Part shown: positions 22,951 through 34,539 of the stretch, one piece after another | Layout of the letters: each line of letters begins with the position of its first letter | Numbering within the stretch: the stretch's first letter is position 1 | NCBI RefSeq assembly: GCF_003171515.1 | Contig: NC_089391.1 | Location: 3,038,001 to 3,102,000 of the forward strand | From: Pyrenophora tritici-repentis | Lineage: Eukaryota > Ascomycota > Dothideomycetes > Pleosporales > Pleosporaceae | Direction: 5' to 3' | DNA length: 64,000 nucleotides | Notes under the pieces: generated by a model | What the model was told of the DNA's origin: nothing | The model's input: the letters and a program-made list of their open reading frames with translations, nothing else | Databases searched by the model: none | Position numbers and translations under genes: made by a program

Positions 22951-24254
22951 GATGAACAATGTGGGGATGAGGGATGTGGAGTAGAGACGGGGAGTGATGT
23001 TTGATGGGTGAGTCGCGGTGTTGCCATGCCGCTAGCACGCGCCCGCCTCCCAGATAACGCCTGTCCCCGTGCACATGCCTAGGAGGTAGCTGGGTGACTA
23101 GCCGGCGTGTTTGAGCATGTTCTTTTTCGGCCCTCATCTACATTTTCTGATCATGTTGCATGTTGATGCATGGCACAGCCAGGCGACGACAATGTTTCGT
23201 CAACATTGCCATATGGAACGACTGGATGCACTCACATCCATGCAGCCATCCCGCCGCTAATGTGGCAAGATGCAAGGAACGGGATGACGTTACGCGCATC
23301 ACCGACGTGAACAGCGAAGGGGCTGGAGACGGCTGGGGCACTATCGCACCGAAAAAACGGCGGATGCACCGGATCCAGCACTAGATGGGTAGTCTGGTTT
23401 GTGTGCAGGCGGTGACCCCATCTTCATCTAGCATTGTTCTGCATGCTTCAGGCAGAGTGTTTGTATGTTGAGTCTTCTCATAAATGTGACGTGTAGTGCG
23501 TTGCAGGTGGATGCGATGCGGCCGGCGAAAATCGAAACACCACTGCATACCCCAGATAATCTACAGTATATCGCCGCAGCATTTACACCGTGCCATAGTC
23601 AATATCGAGACCCTTTCCCTTGGTGGGAGATGGCCCCATAGTGGAGCCTGGGCCCACGTCAGGTTGCATGGCATTGAGCTTTCTTTCCTTGAAGTTTGGC
23701 TGGGAGGTAGCCAAGAAGTGTCAAGCCTCCCCGCCAGGCGCGGGCTCCAATGCTTGGTGACGTGTCTAATGCGAGTGGAGTAAGCTCAGCTCGTACAGCT
23801 CGCACAGCTTCACAGTCGCGCCGAAGTATAGCACAGGCAATTGCAGCCAATTGAATGGCTAAAGCTTATAATGCCGCAGTGTTTCGGTGTGAATATGCTG
23901 CAACGCGTTTGTTTGACCAAGACAGCTGGCGAATAGGCCATGGAGGCTGAGTCGATTGATGCGCCCGCGTCGCGGCCTCCCGCAACACCAAACAAGGAAC
24001 CATAGAGAACCTGCCGCCGAGATGACGCCCGGCCCTTCTTCGTTGTCTAGTTTCACCGACCCTTCGTATATGCCTCCTATACCTCCCATAATTCGTTCTT
24101 GTTCTTCTTCTTGAACTGCAACCTTCACACCTGCTGCAGGCAAACCCATACTCGCGCCACTGGAATAACAAACTTATCTGGCCCTAACAACGCAAACACC
24201 TGCACACAGCGCTTGGTTGTCCTCATCCGTTCCCTCGCACACTCCACGCTGGCC
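22951..24254. other. Divergent intergenic region, no gene seen
   Basis: Shared upstream region of the aminopeptidase and the CAX exchanger. A minus-strand open frame at 23859-24149 has no recognisable family and overlaps the likely CAX leader, so it is not called. Confidence 0.5.
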
Positions 24255-25827
24255 ATGGCGCACCACGGAAGAAGCTCGCGAGACTACCCAGCCGGCAGGA
24301 GGTCCTCGCAGCACCGTTCATCGCGAGACCGCGAGTATACTAGCGAGAAGACACCACGCACCGTCCCTCCGCACAGCGATAACCGTCGAAGTCGTAGTAG
24401 GCGCCGCGAGTCTCTGCCGCAATACAACCACAATGGACATGCTGTGACACCGGGCATCCACCCGGAGGGTGAGAGCGGTAGACGTGGCTTCAATCCCATC
24501 AAGTTCCTCGTCATTTGCGGTCGGAGTAGCAGCATGCCGTCCATGTTAGTCAACATGTTATGGCCCATTGTACCTGTTGCCATTGCAATGGTAAGGCAAC
24601 TCTCCTCCACTCAAGTCTCCTATACTGACAGTTCGGACAGCACTTTGCCAAGCCCGAATGGCATCTTCCCATCTTCATCTGCAACTACATTGCCATGCTT
24701 CCCGCTGCCAATATGCTCGGCTTCGCTGGCCAGGAATTCTCCCGCAAGATGCCCAACAAGGCCTTTGCTGTTGTTCTCGAGACGACGTTTGGTTCCATTG
24801 TTGAGATTATCCTGTTCATGACCTTGCTCAAGACATCCAACGGTGATTCCAACGTACAAGTCATCCGCGCTGCAATCTTGGGTTCCATCCTGGCCAACTT
24901 GCTGCTCTGCCTGGGTGTATGCTTCATCGCAGGTGGTCTCAAGAACAAGACACAGGAGTTCCACTCTGCCATTTCCGAGAACGGCAGTGGTCTCATGCTT
25001 GTCGCTTCGAGTACGTTTGTTCCCCGCATACTCTATACCCCGTACTAACTTTTGTAGTGGCGCTTGTCTTGCCCGCCATCTTCTACTCGTATCTTAATGG
25101 GAACGTGGACTTTGAGCAAAACATCAACGTTGCCACAAACACACGACTCATCTCCCGCGGTGTTGCCATCATCTCGATTGTCGGGTTCTTCATATACCTT
25201 GCCTTCCAGACCATGTCGCACGATGGCTTGCTTCACGAGATCTACGAGGCAGACGACCACAAGGACAAGGACCGCCACGAGGAACTCAAGAAGCCCAAGC
25301 TCACTATGACCGAAGTCATTATCGCTCTCATCATCTCTGTGGCTTGTGTCGCTCTTGTCGCCATCGCCCTTGTCCAAGAGATCCCGCATTTGGTGGAAGA
25401 GCGTGGTATTAGTGACGCCTTCATCGGTCTTATCCTCATTCCCCTCGTCGAGAAGATTGCCGAGCATCTCCTCGCTATCGATGAAGCCTACGACAACCAG
25501 ATCAACATGGCTCTTGCCCACGTCCTCGGTGCCTCCATCCAGACTGCTCTGTTCAACGCGCCCCTCGTTGTCCTGGTCGGCTGGGGCATTGGTGTCCACA
25601 TGGATTACAACTTCACTATGTTCGACGCTGCTGCTCTCGTTCTTGCAGTGCTCGCCGTCGGTTCTTTCCTTCGTGACGGCAGCTCCAATTATCTCGAGGG
25701 TGTGCTCTGTGTCATGATCTACATGATCATCGCAATCTGCGCCTTTTATTTCCCCAACCCCTTGCACGAGGGTGCAGCTTCGGGTGGCCACTCAACTGGT
25801 GCTGCCGAGGGCGGCGGCGGCCACTGA
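24255..25827 (+). CDS. CAX-family calcium (cation)/proton exchanger
   Basis: Spliced model: join(24255..24590,24641..25010,25058..25827), 491 residues. The N-terminal 90 residues are hydrophilic and Arg/Ser-rich (cytosolic). The rest is about ten membrane helices in two inverted halves. The first signature helix reads AVVLETTFGSIVEIILFMTL and the second LILIPLVEKIAEHLLAIDEA, matching the two alpha-repeat motifs (G-N/S-x-x-E and E-K/H-x-x-A-E-H) that line the ion path of CAX proteins. An acidic/basic cytosolic loop (YEADDHKDKDRHEELKKPK) separates the halves. The protein probably loads Ca2+ or other cations into the vacuole against protons. The third exon begins by completing ATG across the junction (SMALVLPAIFYS). 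The Gly/His-rich tail ends AAEGGGGH. Confidence 0.9.
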
Positions 25828-26237
25828 AGAATCTTTGAAAGATTGCCGTGTGTATAGTTGGGATTGGAGTTTGTACCTACACAACTGGTTTGGTTTTTCC
25901 TTTGTCAAGCTTTCTAGCGAGCGTCTGCGATGCATTTTTGGACCTTCTTTTCTGTGACTGTAAATTATCGAGCAAAACATGCCAAGTATCCCTTATAAAC
26001 GGTGTTTCGATTCGATTGTGACCCATGAATGCCCAGATGCTGCCTGAATGATGATGTTCGCAACTCAGGCCCGCTATGCCGCATATGCACTAGCGCCTGG
26101 CACAGACCACCACACAACTTAGCGAATATCGCAGGCGTCTTTTGATGCATTTCTCTCCAGCGACAACACAACTAACCCGACAGCCACCGCCCTTCCCACG
26201 ACAGCCTCTTCCCTCAGCTCTCACAACAGTCGCCAAA
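25828..26237. other. Intergenic stretch, no gene seen
   Basis: 3' UTR of the CAX gene followed by the ribosomal protein promoter. A pyrimidine-rich leader runs just before the eS17 start. No coding signature. Confidence 0.5.
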
Positions 26238-26909
26238 ATGGGTCGCGTCCGAACTAAGACCGTCAAGAAGTCCGCCAAGGTCATCATTGAGCGTTACTAC
26301 CCCAAGTTGTCGCTCGACTTCGAGACCAACAAGAGGATCTGCGATGAGATTGCCATCATCGCCTCCAAGAGGCTCCGAAACAAGATCGCCGGATACACCA
26401 CTCACTTGTACGTGGACGCACATGCGGAGGCACATGGGAAATGAGATTGGTACTGGAAGATGAGGTTTGCATGCGCACGACCAGCGATGCGATGCATTTG
26501 TGCATGTTCTCAAATCGACCCAATCTCACTCTCAATGCTCGCATAATCACCCCGTTATCCTTCCAATACTAACAATTCACAGGATGAAGCGTATCCAGCG
26601 TGGTCCCGTCCGTGGTATCTCGTTCAAGCTTCAAGAAGAGGAGCGTGAGCGCAAGGACCAATACGTCCCCGAGATCTCTGCTCTCGACTTCACCCAGAAC
26701 AGCGAGTCTGGCTCGCTCGATGTCGACCAGGAGACCAAGGACCTCCTCAAGAGCATGGGCGTATGCTCACACCATGATTCCCACATTCCGCAACTAGCTA
26801 ACGCATGGAATAGTTCGACAGCATCCCCACCAACGTCATTGCCGTCTCTCAGCAACAGGTTGTCGAGCGCGGTCCCCGCCGCTTCAACGACCGCCCCGGC
26901 CGCTCGTAA
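26238..26909 (+). CDS. RPS17: Small-subunit ribosomal protein eS17
   Basis: Spliced model: join(26238..26407,26583..26760,26814..26909), 147 residues. The start [20 protein letters not shown] and the core [40 protein letters not shown] and [20 protein letters not shown] are diagnostic for eS17. The tail [20 protein letters not shown] is supplied by the third exon, ending RFNDRPGRS. The first intron is 175 bp, long for this window, which is common for ribosomal protein genes. I looked for box C/D snoRNA signatures in it and found none convincing. A component of the 40S head, essential for translation. Confidence 0.97.
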
Positions 26910-27487
26910 ATACGAAAGCGAACGCGCGATTCGGTCTCTCTTCTTCCTCCCTTCTCGGTTCATTGAAAACATGGTGTCTGGGAAAGGGTTTCTTCTGCCA
27001 CGACTATGGCATGGTTTTACGGCTATATACGGCGGCATGATGATCAGGAGCAAATGAAAGAAAAGGTTCCTCCCCACTAGGTGTCGCTGAGTCTGAGTGT
27101 CGAAAGACGCGAGGACGATGCTTGATTGCCATTCCCCCCTTTGCGATATGTGATGTGATGTTGGTGCACCTTGTGACAAGATGTAGTTCTGGATGGTAAG
27201 TACATGTGTGTTTTTCCAAGTCACCGTGAGATGAGCTTCGAGGTATTGTACCATGCCATTCCATTTTCATTTCACTACTTCTATCCTTCAATAACCACTT
27301 CTGACTCGGGAATCATTGCATCCCGACCTCTTGTCGTCATCATCAGTATCTAATCATGCTCATCTCCTCCACTCCTAGTGATGTGGTGGTCTCCCGGCAA
27401 TCTTACGTCCCTGTTGATGGTGAAGTTAGTTAAGATCATGGTGGATACAATGTTTTATCAGTCATACCGGCAGCAGGGGGATGCATG
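26910..27487. other. Convergent 3' region, no gene seen
   Basis: Gap between the eS17 gene and the small membrane-protein frame on the opposite strand. Nothing coded is recognised. Confidence 0.5.
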
Positions 27488-27784
27488 CTACCAGGCGTTT
27501 ACATTACCCGAGGAGGGCGCCCCTCCGGCGGCTTGGCGAGGGTACTGAGTACTCGCGAAGCGTATGTGTTGCTGTGGAGGTGCCTGGTGGACAAGTCCAG
27601 GCTGGCGCCCTCCTACGGCGAGAATAGGAGGCGGCAAGGTGGTGGGATTCAACCGCTGGAGCCCGATGGCCCTGATGTTATCGCGGCGGCGACGGTTGAC
27701 GACGACGACGGCACTGATGAGGGCTCCGAGGAGGGCGATGACGGCGCAGATGGTGGCTACAAGGGCACCGCTAGAAAGGGTCAT
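27488..27784 (-). CDS. Small predicted single-pass membrane protein
   Basis: A 98-residue uninterrupted frame. Residues 5-29 (SGALVATICAVIALLGALIS and on) form one strong hydrophobic helix, immediately followed by NRRRRDNIRAIG, a typical stop-transfer basic cluster. The remainder is Pro/Gln/Gly-rich and ends in SSGNVNAW. No cleavable signal site is obvious, so the helix is probably an anchor with a cytosolic tail. I do not recognise the family. Fungal genomes contain many such short anchored proteins, but there is no splice or homology support here, and a chance frame cannot be excluded. Confidence 0.45.
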   Translation of the reverse strand: MTLSSGALVATICAVIALLGALISAVVVVNRRRRDNIRAIGLQRLNPTTLPPPILAVGGRQPGLVHQAPPQQHIRFASTQYPRQAAGGAPSSGNVNAW

Positions 27785-28018
27785 GGTGGTTGTTTTGGGG
27801 GTTGGTGTATACGATGGTATGATTAGTTGTCAAGGGAGACTTTGAGGGATACTTGTAAGAGACCAGAGAGAAGAATAGGTGTTGAAATACTAGAGTCAGG
27901 GGTGCTCGTCGTCCTCAAATCTATGGTCACCTTGTCTCTCACCTCTGTTCTTTTGGTGCTACCTGCGTGTTTGCAGTGTGCGGGGGCACGATGGCGGTGT
28001 ACCCACGGTGAATGTGTG
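27785..28018. other. Intergenic stretch left of the MITE, no gene seen
   Basis: Upstream of the small membrane-protein frame. No coding signature. Confidence 0.4.
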
Positions 28019-28162
28019 GGTATTGGCAGACTCCGCAACAATCAATCGATCGACATGATTGATTCCTATATAGGTTAAAGAATTACTTCATTAGGCAGCC
28101 TTTAACCTAGATAGGAATCAATCATGCCGATCTGATTGATTGTTGCGGAGTCTGGGTATTGG
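28019..28162. mobile_element. hAT-like MITE (128-bp foldback with 8-bp target site duplication)
   Basis: The element itself is 28027-28154. Its left arm (28027-28080) and the reverse complement of its right arm (28100-28154) match over about 54 positions with only a few differences, leaving a 19-bp loop. The outermost 21 bp of the arms are identical, beginning CAGACTCCGCAACAATCAAT. Exactly outside both ends is the same 8-bp word, GGTATTGG (28019-28026 and 28155-28162). A CAG-starting terminal inverted repeat with an 8-bp duplication is the pattern of hAT superfamily elements. It is too short to encode a transposase, so it would be mobilised in trans. Confidence 0.88.
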
Positions 28163-29041
28163 TTACTGACTTCAGGACGGCGAGAACCCAGTGCCAATTG
28201 CCAGTGTAGATGGCTACCGGACGACGACGGTATCACAAAGATGGTAAGTACTTACAACTCTTGCGAACTTCCCTCGTTCTTCCTGTTCGTTGTCAATCTC
28301 TGGCCTCTATGTGCTGTTCTATCTAGGCGGGCAACGTGCTAATCAAGCAACACCATCATTTCCCCTCACCTGGCCACCTACTTTGCAAATTTGGCACTTG
28401 TTCTTGCAGTCAAACAGCATGGCACGTCATTTCTGGGACTGCAGTTCGGAATTCCTATTCTGAGACACTAAAAACAATATTAAGACGATCTGTATATCTT
28501 CTTGTTCTTGCCGAACCAGAATTATCAACCAGATGATCTGTGGATGTCTTGTTCGAGCATCTCAATTTCAACTGGTTCTGCCTGCATGTTTCTGAGAAAC
28601 AACACCAGATGCTTTACTTGGGATGGGGTTGATAGTTGACAGTGAACTGAGGGCACTTGGAGCTGCCGATGGCAGGCACATCGATATTTGTGTGGCCAAG
28701 ATGACTCACTTTTCTTAAAGTCTATTCAGGTTTCCTCCGCTTATTGGCTATCCCCCAAAGACTTCACACAATTACACAATCACAGTGATGACCTCACTTT
28801 GCGATTGCAACATCCTTAGCAGATCACCCCTTTTATACATGTGCAAGGTGGATTTGTTGAGAATATGGGTATTGATTGGTTTGAAATGGCTGCTTGTATA
28901 TACTATGTACAGAGAGACTTGGTTCAAATAACCTTCAGAGCCCGAACGCCAGCCCGAAAACGCCATGGCTATGCAAGAAGAAGATGTATAACACTACCCA
29001 AAGCTGGGAGAATGTATACCACTACCAAGTTAGGGTGGATC
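28163..29041. other. Intergenic stretch, no gene seen
   Basis: Between the MITE and the next minus-strand gene. Short open frames only, no family signature. Confidence 0.5.
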
Positions 29042-30391
29042 CTAGGAAAGGTCCATGGGGTCTTCAGCGCTGCTGCCCGCGCCACTAGTCGAAGGACGGG
29101 GACCTTGAACGTTAATGACACTGCTGCCCGCACCACCAGTTGAATGGCGGTGAGCTTGGTGGACATTGTTCGAACTGTTGTTGGGAGCGCCGTTGCGGAT
29201 CTGGGGAGGGGCGACGAATCCCATATGGGGCTGAGGCTGACCGTGACCGTAGATGGGGAAACCCATAGTAATAGAGTGGCGTGCTCCTCCTAGTGCTGGC
29301 GGATGGGGCTTCCTACCCCCAATGCGCTGGGCCCTCGGTGCTGGAAAGCATGCGTTCTTTACGCGAGTCTGAAACTCCTGGGCGAAGGTATCGTAGGGCT
29401 TCTTGTCTTGGGAGTCCTTCCAGCCCATCTTGTTCTTCATGCACTCTGCCTTGCGGTGGCTGATGGTGGATCCCTCGATACGAATACCGTTTGCCTCGAA
29501 GCGGCGACAGCAGTCGGAACGGGAGAGAATGAGCAAGACAACGAGCAGGCTGACGTTATCATTATCGAGGAGATGGGGACAAAAATCGCATACATTACAT
29601 GCGAAACGTCTCATATCCTCCAGCTCTCGGGTGTCGGTGCAGTTGATGAAGCGTTCAGCCATCATGTAGGGCCGCACCATGTCTCTACAGATGTGATTCT
29701 GGAGCACGTTTGCGACCGAGGAAACAGAGACAGGATATATGTTGCTACGGTCGATCCTGCTAGTAGCGGATGATGAGACTGTACCGGCAATGTAGACAAT
29801 CTCAATGTCGTCGAACGGACCACGGTCGAGCTTCAAGTCCTTGAGCGTCTTGCCGTTCTTCTCCCCCTCCTTCCAGATTTCGGCGTTCTTGATACCCCTC
29901 TCGCGCGCCGCCTTGACCGCCTCACGTGGTGTGGTGAAGCCATGTTGCTTAGCCAGGGCTACAGAGTCCTCGTGCATCTCAAACTTGGACAGCTTTCGTT
30001 CAACATCCGGGGCGCGAATCCAATCCTCGGACCAGGGTTCCTCGGCCAAGACCTTGTAGAAGACTTTGGTCAGGGCGCGGAGCTTGAGTTCGTAATCAGT
30101 CATCATGCGCTGGCCCCAGTAGAGCTCATCAGTCTCGGAGAAGGCCGTCTCAATGAATGTCTTTCGATCTTTCTGGGTGAGTTGACCACGGGCAGGATCA
30201 TCCTTCCATTCCTGGATAATCTTCATGAACTTTATGTGGAAGATGTCGTCAAAGTTCTTGTCTAGCAGGGGCACAGCTGCATTAGCAACTACTCATGAAT
30301 CCATTGAATGACTCTTATTCTACTTACGAATGGTGGGTTGGGGCGAAGACTGCGAGGCAGGCGCACCCGGCTTGATCGTCGCAGGCGCCAT
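29042..30391 (-). CDS. Uncharacterised fungal protein with Cys/His cluster and low-complexity tail
   Basis: Model: complement(join(29042..30276,30328..30391)), 432 residues. The first exon gives MAPATIKPGAPASQSSPQPT and splices in frame to PVPLLDKNFDDIFHIKFM. The N-terminal half is charged and helical (EEPWSEDWIRAPDVERKLSK, EMHEDSVALAKQHGFTTPRE). The middle carries CNVCDFC and, further on, DCC...H...C spaced residues (ISHRKAECMKNKMGW), which could bind zinc. The last 100 residues are Gly/Pro/Asn/Ser-rich, ending SSAEDPMDLS. An additional in-frame intron near 29700-29790 is possible, because a GTACAG donor and CAG acceptor bracket a weakly conserved-looking segment. Fragments resembling its EEPW...ERKL region lie about 1.2 kb away at 31550-31755. 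Function unknown. Confidence 0.7.
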
Positions 30392-31536
30392 AATCGCAGC
30401 GCGATATCTTGACTTGATACACCGAAAAAGGCAACTCTGCAGTCCCGTATAGATGGCCAAATGTAGATAGATCGATGGATTTGATGGTGTTGCTGAGTGA
30501 GCTTCGCGGTGGACGTGAAGGTGGGGTGGCTGGGGTTCTTCGGTGAGGTAAAGGCAAAAACATTCACGCTCGCGTAGCTAGCGTGGCTAGGGGCCTTCTT
30601 GGCAGAGCATTGGATCGCACGTGACACCGTGACCCAGCCAAATTGTGGCCCTAACGGCATCCTCAAGGAACGTCATAGTCTAGCGCATGCACAGGTGGCC
30701 ACTGACATGGGGGTCTACGCGATTTCCCATCTTCGCACCGCATGTTTCATCCGAATTAAGGGCAGGGTATGTGGTCACGTTTGTGTTTGCTGCTGCTCGA
30801 CCTGATCGACGTTCATCATGACCGCATTCCCCCGCCTAATCCTGACAAAGCACGACGCCTTGCGCCGCTTTCCATCTCCAACATCAAAAATCATTTCCAG
30901 TCCACATTAGCCGTGCTGTTTTGCAAGCGAACTGTCAAGCTTATAATTGCGAAATTTGAGTTGTAAATGGAGAAGGTTGACTGCTGAGGGTATGGGATAA
31001 CTTTGAGCGCTGTTGCCTTGTGGGTATATTGGCCTGTGCACATTCACATCCCACGGTTTTCATGCCCAATATCTGGTCTGGTGTACTCATACATTCTCAA
31101 TTCTGAGATGTTATACATCCATTTTCTTGCGCCCCTGCATGCTTGAGAGCTCAAGCAGAACCCTTGCATTTCCGAATCACGCGCCGTACCATCCTGTGGA
31201 ATCAAAAACGGAAATCACCAGCGTTTCTACACATGGGTACCGTATGGAAGATACGGTCTAGGCCCACCGTGACTATATACTCAGCCACGGATGCCATCGT
31301 GATGCGTCACTGTTGTAATGGATTGAAGCTGTCGGCATACCTACCAGATATCTACATGATCAGGCTAAATCACCGTATCCTGCACACGAGATAGTTCAAA
31401 GCTGTCTACATGTTCAATACACCCCAGATGTTTCAAATGTTTGGGAATCAGCACTCGCACATGCCGATCATCCATAATACCGTAGTCAACTTTGCATCCA
31501 GTCCCTCAAGTGCATGCCAGCAGCCATGCACACAAG
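30392..31536. other. Intergenic stretch, no gene seen
   Basis: Upstream of the preceding minus-strand gene. No coding signature recognised on either strand. Confidence 0.5.
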
Positions 31537-31755
31537 TACGCTAGCTCTAACCAAGACTCTGGCCGAAGAACCCTGGCTCGACGACAAGATCCGCGCTCCG
31601 GAAATTGAGTGAAAGCTCTTGATTGTGAGGTGAACATGCCCATAATTCCCGTGTATAGAACCCTGATCCGGGTATTGGATCCGCGTCCCATATGTTGAGC
31701 GCAAGCTCCCAAAGTTGAGCTGAGCATGCCTGTAATTCTCATGTATCCTCCCAAT
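31537..31755 (+). pseudogene. Decayed tandem fragments related to the gene at 29042-30391
   Basis: Read on the plus strand, one frame gives KTLAEEPWLDDKIRAPEIE, then a stop, then KLLIV. Exactly 90 nt further on, in the same frame, it gives EP-stop-SGYWIRVPYVERKLPKLS. Both align with KVLAEEPWSEDWIRAPDVERKLSKFEMHED of the gene at 29042-30391. The second copy has TGA where the first has TGG. The frame contains several other stops, so nothing functional is encoded. The orientation is opposite to that of the intact gene. I infer a partial, internally duplicated and mutated copy of this gene family. Confidence 0.7.
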
Positions 31756-31859
31756 CTTCCAAAACATGTCGCACAAGACCAAAGTGACTGCGAAAATCTG
31801 GTGCGGCGAGCGTCAGATGGTGCTTGCCATAGACTGTCAGTATTTTGCTTGACAAAGAG

Positions 31860-32600
31860 CTTCGAATTCAACGATGGTATGGAGCTGAAGAAGCTTGAAG
31901 CGAGGCAGGACGTGAGGCAGGGTGTGTGGTAGTGCGTGTGGTAATGCGTGAGGCACTGCGTAAGGCGTGGCGAGAAGCTAGAGGAAGAACTGAGGGTTAA
32001 GGTAGAGGAGAAGCTGGGACTTGTAATTCGACAATGGTATGGAGCCGAAGAAGCTGAACGAGGAACTGAAAGAGGAGCTGAACGAGGAGCTGTGCGTGAA
32101 GCTGGACGAGCACCAGCAGGAGGATCTAGAGAAGGAGCTTCGAGATTAACGATGGTATAGAATTGGAAGAGGAGCTTGGGACTCAAGGATAATATAGCAC
32201 TGGAGAAGAAGTATCTAGGGTGGATCTAGAGGAAAAGCTAGAATAGAAGCCAGGTGTAGTGTGCGCATTCTCTCCATGGCTTATAGAGTCGTGCCGAGTC
32301 ATTTAAGTGTTGTGGACGATGAGCTGGGGGCGAGGCTAGAGTTGAAGCTAGGCGAGAAGTAGGAAGAGAAGTATTTGGAGGTGGATCTAGAGAAGATGCT
32401 GGACGAGGAGCTGAAGGAGAAGCTGGAGACAGAACTGGAAGTAGAACTGGAGGCGAAGCTAGAGGAGCTAAACAAGAAACGGAGCAAGAAGCAAGGCGAG
32501 AAGCTAGACAAAGAACTAGAGGCAAAGTCGGGCAAGGAGCTAGAGGAAAATCTAGAGGAAAAAAATGAAGGAGAAGCTGGTGCAGGAGCCGGTGTACAAT
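31860..32600. repeat. Purine-rich diverged tandem repeats (Glu/Leu/Lys-coding)
   Basis: The plus strand is dominated by GAGGAGCTG/GAAGCTGGA-type words. A longer motif, AACGATGGTATGGAGCTGAA, recurs with changes at about 31871, 32030 and 32147. An open frame at 32375-32617 translates to a pure EELKEKLETELEVELEAKLE-type sequence. Its composition is explained by the repeat, so I do not call it a gene. Confidence 0.7.
32254..32316. repeat. Dispersed repeat copy 1 (partner at 33586-33647)
   Basis: Begins GTGTAGTGTGCGCATTCTCT and is about 80 percent similar by eye to 33586-33647. Most differences are transitions. Confidence 0.6.
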
Positions 32601-33585
32601 ATCTGCAAGAGGTTTAGTGTCACAACAATGCTTACCAACATCTACGTTCGTTCCTTCCTCCTAACCGCGTCTCTTCCAAGAACCATGACAGCCTAGTTTA
32701 AAATTTAAAACTTCTCCGCACTGCGCACTGCACATTGTGCAATGCGCTCAGCTTTCTTTAGTCGCTCAACCCACCTTACTTCGTACTTAAACCGACCTGA
32801 AATTACAAGGTGCATGCGTCTCTTGCCTTTATATATTACCACCTGCTCTTCTACCCAAAACTTGACCGCGTCTTTTGAAAAAGCTACAAAAACCACGAAA
32901 GCTACCTCAGGCTAAACCCACACAATCTATCCACATTCTCTGAGTTTCTCCGTCAACCAAATGCGACTGCATATCCCTCTCGCCTGTAAACAATCCTATC
33001 TACTCTCTTCGCTGCTCTCACAGAAGCTATGAACGTTTAGGCTAAAGATATCACGACTTGCTAGCACTATGTGCTCCCTCTTCCTCCGTCGCTGCAGATA
33101 TTCTTCTACACGTCTCTGTCAACCTAAAGGTCGTAAGTAAGTGTGCGTTATCTTATCTGTCTTCCTCGCTCATCCCCAACTGTGTGTGCAAGGTTATAGA
33201 CGTGGCTTAAATTCGACGAGTCACTCTACCTACTATTACATCCCATCTCAACCGACCCGGCGGGTCTAGGTGAGTTTATGATTACCTACCTACATATATT
33301 TCTGTTTGTTCTTTAGCTAACCTGCGCATAGCTTCTCCGAAAGCCTGCCGTCCCTCCGTGCCTTCGTCCAAGACACTACCCACCCAAAGCGATCAGAACG
33401 TCCCAGATACACGTATAATATCCTGACTCTACACACCTCCACGCCTCCCACTCAACAAGTGGAGCAAGATAGTCAACAACGCAGTGTCGCACTGCCTGAT
33501 TCAGTGGCCAAACTGGACTGGAGTCTTCGACGACCAAGGCGACCAGCGTGACACCAAAGGCGATGTGGTGCCCCAAGAACTCGGT
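32601..33585. other. Gene-poor stretch, no gene seen
   Basis: Short open frames interrupted by stops on all strands. The section 33330-33560 looks like former coding sequence (long G/C-balanced codon-like stretches) but I cannot identify a family. Confidence 0.4.
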
Positions 33586-33647
33586 ATAGTGTGTGCGTTC
33601 GCTCTATGAGTCATGGAGTCGTGCTGAGTCACTTGAGTGTGCTGTCG
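33586..33647. repeat. Dispersed repeat copy 2 (partner at 32254-32316)
   Basis: Begins GTATAGTGTGTGCGTTCGCT. It aligns with copy 1 mainly through C/T and G/A substitutions. Confidence 0.6.
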
Positions 33648-33659
33648 CTGTTATATATT

Positions 33660-33957
33660 CGCAGTGTCCACAAGCCGTGTCCTTGGGTGGTAATAGTCCA
33701 CGGAAGGCCCTACTCTATCCTCTGACTGTGCCCCAGCAAGTACTAGGATTGTGAAGGTATAGAATCCTAGAAAGCGTGTCATAGCCGTCATTGGTTTGTA
33801 GCGTGTATAAGTAATAGTTTTAGGCGGGAATAGACGACGGAGGCCTCAACTCCTATTCTTCGCCTATGACTCGGTGAACGCTAGGATCGCGAAGGAGGTA
33901 TACAATTGCGAAGGAGGTATGCGATTGCGGAGGTCTGCAATTGTAGAAGATATGCTG
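33660..33957. repeat. Diverged 137-bp tandem duplication ending in a 16-19-bp minisatellite
   Basis: The segment around 33699 (ACGGAAGGCC... to ...GTGAAGGTATAGAA) recurs diverged about 137 bp later, around 33836 (ACGGAGGCCT... to ...GCGAAGGAGGTATA). At 33886-33957 a short unit like ATTGCGAAGGAGGTATGCG repeats about four times with changes. No coding capacity is apparent. Confidence 0.6.
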
Positions 33958-34539
33958 TTGCTGTTCTACGTTCGGAGAATATAGAAATAGTAGTTGTACG
34001 TAGGAACGTAGTGAGTAAATCAGCGCATATAACAGAAGGACGTATTATCACTCTCTTTACGCCAGACGGAAGTGCTGAAAATTCTTGAAGATAGCGAGAA
34101 ATATCATCAGCGGACAGGGGTGTAGTCTACGGTGGTGTTTTGGGTAAAAGATTGTTGCCTCTATATTAGTCAAGAGCTAAACTTTATGCTATCGTACTTC
34201 ATGCCCTCATTCTCACTCACCATCTTCACCTGGCCTGGCCTGTACCTCCCAGCTTCCAGAAGCAATGTTGCCACCAACCAACCAGCGCAAACTACTATAG
34301 TGGCAGCGACTTTGGTAGTGGCAGGCAGCGGCTAAGGCATGATGCCATGCAACTGCTGGCATGCAAACACTATCTTGCCGACCACCAGTGCAAGATGCTG
34401 AGGTCTCGGAGTGATGCCATCTAGCTTCCATTACGAAGATACCCTGTTGCCTCCAGCCAAGAAGCGTAAGCTGCTGCGGCTTCGGCCTCGACGGCGGCTG
34501 AGAAGTGAGGTCATCCGGCTTCGAGCGTGTAAACACTGT

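Noticed and set aside
26408..26582. Long first intron of the eS17 gene as a possible snoRNA host
   Set aside because: No convincing box C (RUGAUGA) and box D (CUGA) pair with terminal stem could be found by eye.
31506..32186. A 226-residue Ser/Pro-rich minus-strand frame
   Set aside because: It crosses the relic fragments and the purine-rich repeat, whose complement gives Ser/Pro/Leu runs; explained by composition.
32375..32617. A Glu/Leu/Lys-rich open frame that looks like a coiled-coil protein
   Set aside because: The composition follows directly from the purine-rich DNA repeat; neighbouring repeat units carry stops in the same frame.
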